A stretch of DNA of 64,000 nt from positions 530,945 to 594,944 of the forward strand of contig NZ_KB893625.1 of the NCBI RefSeq assembly GCF_000374125.1, in the 5' to 3' direction. This stretch comes from Niabella aurantiaca DSM 17617. GTDB taxonomy: Bacteria > Bacteroidota > Bacteroidia > Chitinophagales > Chitinophagaceae. The stretch's first letter is position 1. The number at the start of each line of letters is the position of its first letter. The notes below the pieces were generated by a model. It saw only the letters and a list, made by a program, of their open reading frames with translations. It was not told the origin of the DNA and made no database searches. Made by a program: the position numbers and the translations under genes. Shown piece by piece: positions 62,538-64,000 of the stretch.

Positions 62538-64000
62538 TTATTCCGATAGATGCCTTTGCGGGATCAGGGGCGACGGCCGGGTACTTATGTACGTGGTCCT
62601 GCTGATGGCGCTGCGCCTGCCGGATGCGGTGATCACGATGGTTTTTAATATTCTTTTTTCTCCGTCCGGAACTTTTAAAATAAGGGGTTTTTCATACAGA
62701 TAGTCCGTTTCCCGCGGATCCGTGTCATCCAGCGTATAAAATATCCGGGCATCTTTTACCGTGGGTTTTAAAGTTACCGTAAAGCTTTTTCCCTGAAACA
62801 CGCGGTTATCCGCTGCGCCAATGGCCATCGGAACAAAGAAATGTGTATCGTTTTTTTTGTCGATCGCCCATAGATGCAGGGGAAGCCGGTCTTCGAGGAA
62901 CGGTTCGTATTGCTTTTGGGCCACGGGGGTCCAGCAGCCTTCTGCAAATGCCAGCATCCGGGGCAGGATCATGTATTCCACTTTAGCCGGAGTGGCCATG
63001 TATTCGGTCCATACACAGGCTTCGGCCCCCAGTACATATTTTTTTTGCTCCGCCGTCAGGGCGTCGGAGGCTGGATTGTACTGGTATACTTTATTTAAAT
63101 CGTTGAGACCCGGGAACCCGAGCGGCTCCTGTTCCGGTTTTGCCTGGTAATGGTCAAAATAGATATAGTCATTGGGAGCCATAATGACCTGGTGATGTTG
63201 TTGTGCAGCGGCAATGCCGCCTTTTTCGCCCCGCCAGCTCATGACAATGGCATTGGGCGCCAGGCCGCCTTCCAGGATCTCATCCCAGCCGATAATGGTG
63301 CGGCCCCTGCTGTTCACGAATTTTTCAATACGTTGTATAAAATAGCTTTGCAGTTCATGCTCGTCTTTCAGATGCTGGTCTTTTATGCGCTGTTGGCAGT
63401 ATTTGCAGGTTTTCCACCGGGTCTTTGGCACTTCATCCCCGCCAATGTGAATGTACCGGGAGGGGAACAGTTCCATCACTTCGGTCAATACATTTTCAAG
63501 GAAGGTGAAGGTGGATTCCTTTCCGGCGCAAAATACATCTTCATAGATCCCCCAGCTTTCTATTGTTTTAAACGGACCGGGATGATCGCCGCAGGCAAGT
63601 TCAGGATAGGCGACCAACGCCGATATGCAATGCCCGGGCATTTCTATTTCCGGGATAATGGTAACGTACCTGTCGGCCGCATACCGGATCAGCTCTTTTA
63701 CCTGCTCCCGGGTATAAAAACCGCCATGTGGAATGCTGTCATACCCCATGGGATTGTTCTGTGCGCTCCCCAGCAGTGTTTGAGCGCGCCAGGCACCTTC
63801 CCGGGTAAGTTTCGGATACTTTTTTATTTCCAGGCGCCAGCCCTGGTCCTCGGTCAAATGCCAGTGAAACGTATTCAGCTTGTATTGCGCCATCAGGTCG
63901 ATGAACTTCTTGAGGAACGTAACCGGGAAGAAGTGCAGCGCTACATCGAGGTGCATGCCCCGGTACCCGAATCTCGGCTGGTCCTTAACGGTACCGGCAG
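62538..64000 (-). CDS. Beta-N-acetylhexosaminidase GH20, 5' end outside the window
   Basis: The reading frame runs off the right edge (in-frame residues AGTVKDQPRFGYRG precede MHLDVALHFF), so the N-terminal GH20b domain and signal are not seen. The barrel shows FHWHLTEDQGWRLEIKKYP, EIEMPGHCISALVAYPE, the catalytic HIGGDEVPKTRW and WDEILEGGLAPNAIVMSWRG. The C-terminal part has a chitobiase-C-like beta domain (IFYTLDDTDPRETDYLYEKPL). It lacks the discoidin module of the GH20 at 18995, to which it is otherwise closest. Adjacency to murQ and a symporter suggests release of GlcNAc from muropeptide-derived or chitin-like oligosaccharides (inference). Confidence 0.93.
   Translation of the reverse strand, partial: AGTVKDQPRFGYRGMHLDVALHFFPVTFLKKFIDLMAQYKLNTFHWHLTEDQGWRLEIKKYPKLTREGAWRAQTLLGSAQNNPMGYDSIPHGGFYTREQVKELIRYAADRYVTIIPEIEMPGHCISALVAYPELACGDHPGPFKTIESWGIYEDVFCAGKESTFTFLENVLTEVMELFPSRYIHIGGDEVPKTRWKTCKYCQQRIKDQHLKDEHELQSYFIQRIEKFVNSRGRTIIGWDEILEGGLAPNAIVMSWRGEKGGIAAAQQHHQVIMAPNDYIYFDHYQAKPEQEPLGFPGLNDLNKVYQYNPASDALTAEQKKYVLGAEACVWTEYMATPAKVEYMILPRMLAFAEGCWTPVAQKQYEPFLEDRLPLHLWAIDKKNDTHFFVPMAIGAADNRVFQGKSFTVTLKPTVKDARIFYTLDDTDPRETDYLYEKPLILKVPDGEKRILKTIVITASGRRSAISRTTYISTRPSPLIPQRHLSE

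Overview
The window comes from a Bacteroidota chromosome, most likely a Chitinophagaceae-type soil or plant-associated saprophyte (family level is inference). The evidence is a SusC/SusD pair, GH97, GH20 and GH2 enzymes, several S1 sulfatases with a Cys-x-Pro-Ser-Arg maturation motif, lipoprotein and Tat signals, an ebo operon of Bacteroidota type, and few visible Shine-Dalgarno sites. There are no rRNA or tRNA genes and no CRISPR array.

Layout. 1-690 is an array of 245-bp tandem repeats. A diverged inverted copy lies at about 10.8-11.05 kb, so the first block (GH20, GH28, sulfatase, SusC, SusD; 0.78-10.68 kb, + strand) is bracketed by the same repeat family. 11.1-15.1 kb carries a LamG protein, a second sulfatase and a beta-helix lipoprotein. 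15.2-18.7 kb holds non-PUL genes: chrA, a flavin amine oxidase and an AraC regulator. 19.0-31.6 kb is a second glycan-degradation block (GH20, GH2, GH97, a decayed GH78 alpha-L-rhamnosidase, a sulfatase and another GH2). It ends in a convergent overlap with a BadF-type sugar kinase. 32.9-41.4 kb encodes a TIGR02604-type lipoprotein, a beta-propeller protein, a HiPIP-like Fe-S protein and a 1240-residue heparinase-II/III-like protein fused to a C-terminal propeller. 41.6-48.9 kb contains eboF (+) converging on eboA-eboE with an upstream TMEM220 gene (-).

49.0-64.0 kb, all on the minus strand, is a third block. In transcription order it has GH20 (cut by the window edge), murQ, an FHS-type sugar symporter, a Tat-exported DegT-type PLP enzyme, a Tat-exported amidohydrolase, a neutral-ceramidase-like protein, two tandem copies of a two-gene amidohydrolase module (a Tat-exported member overlapping a signal-less member by exactly 11 bp in both copies) and a heparinase II/III-like protein.

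Working together (inference): SusCD, sulfatases, exo-glycosidases and lyase-like enzymes suit a sulfated, amino-sugar- and/or rhamnose-containing glycan. The BadF kinase, MurQ, FHS transporter and GH20 suit uptake and catabolism of GlcNAc/MurNAc. The upstream regions of the kinase and of murQ share TTGCG/CGCAA and CCGCAAA elements. The least explained parts are the Tat-exported amidohydrolase/aminotransferase cassette, the SusD with a phage-tail-like insertion, and the lyase-propeller fusion.
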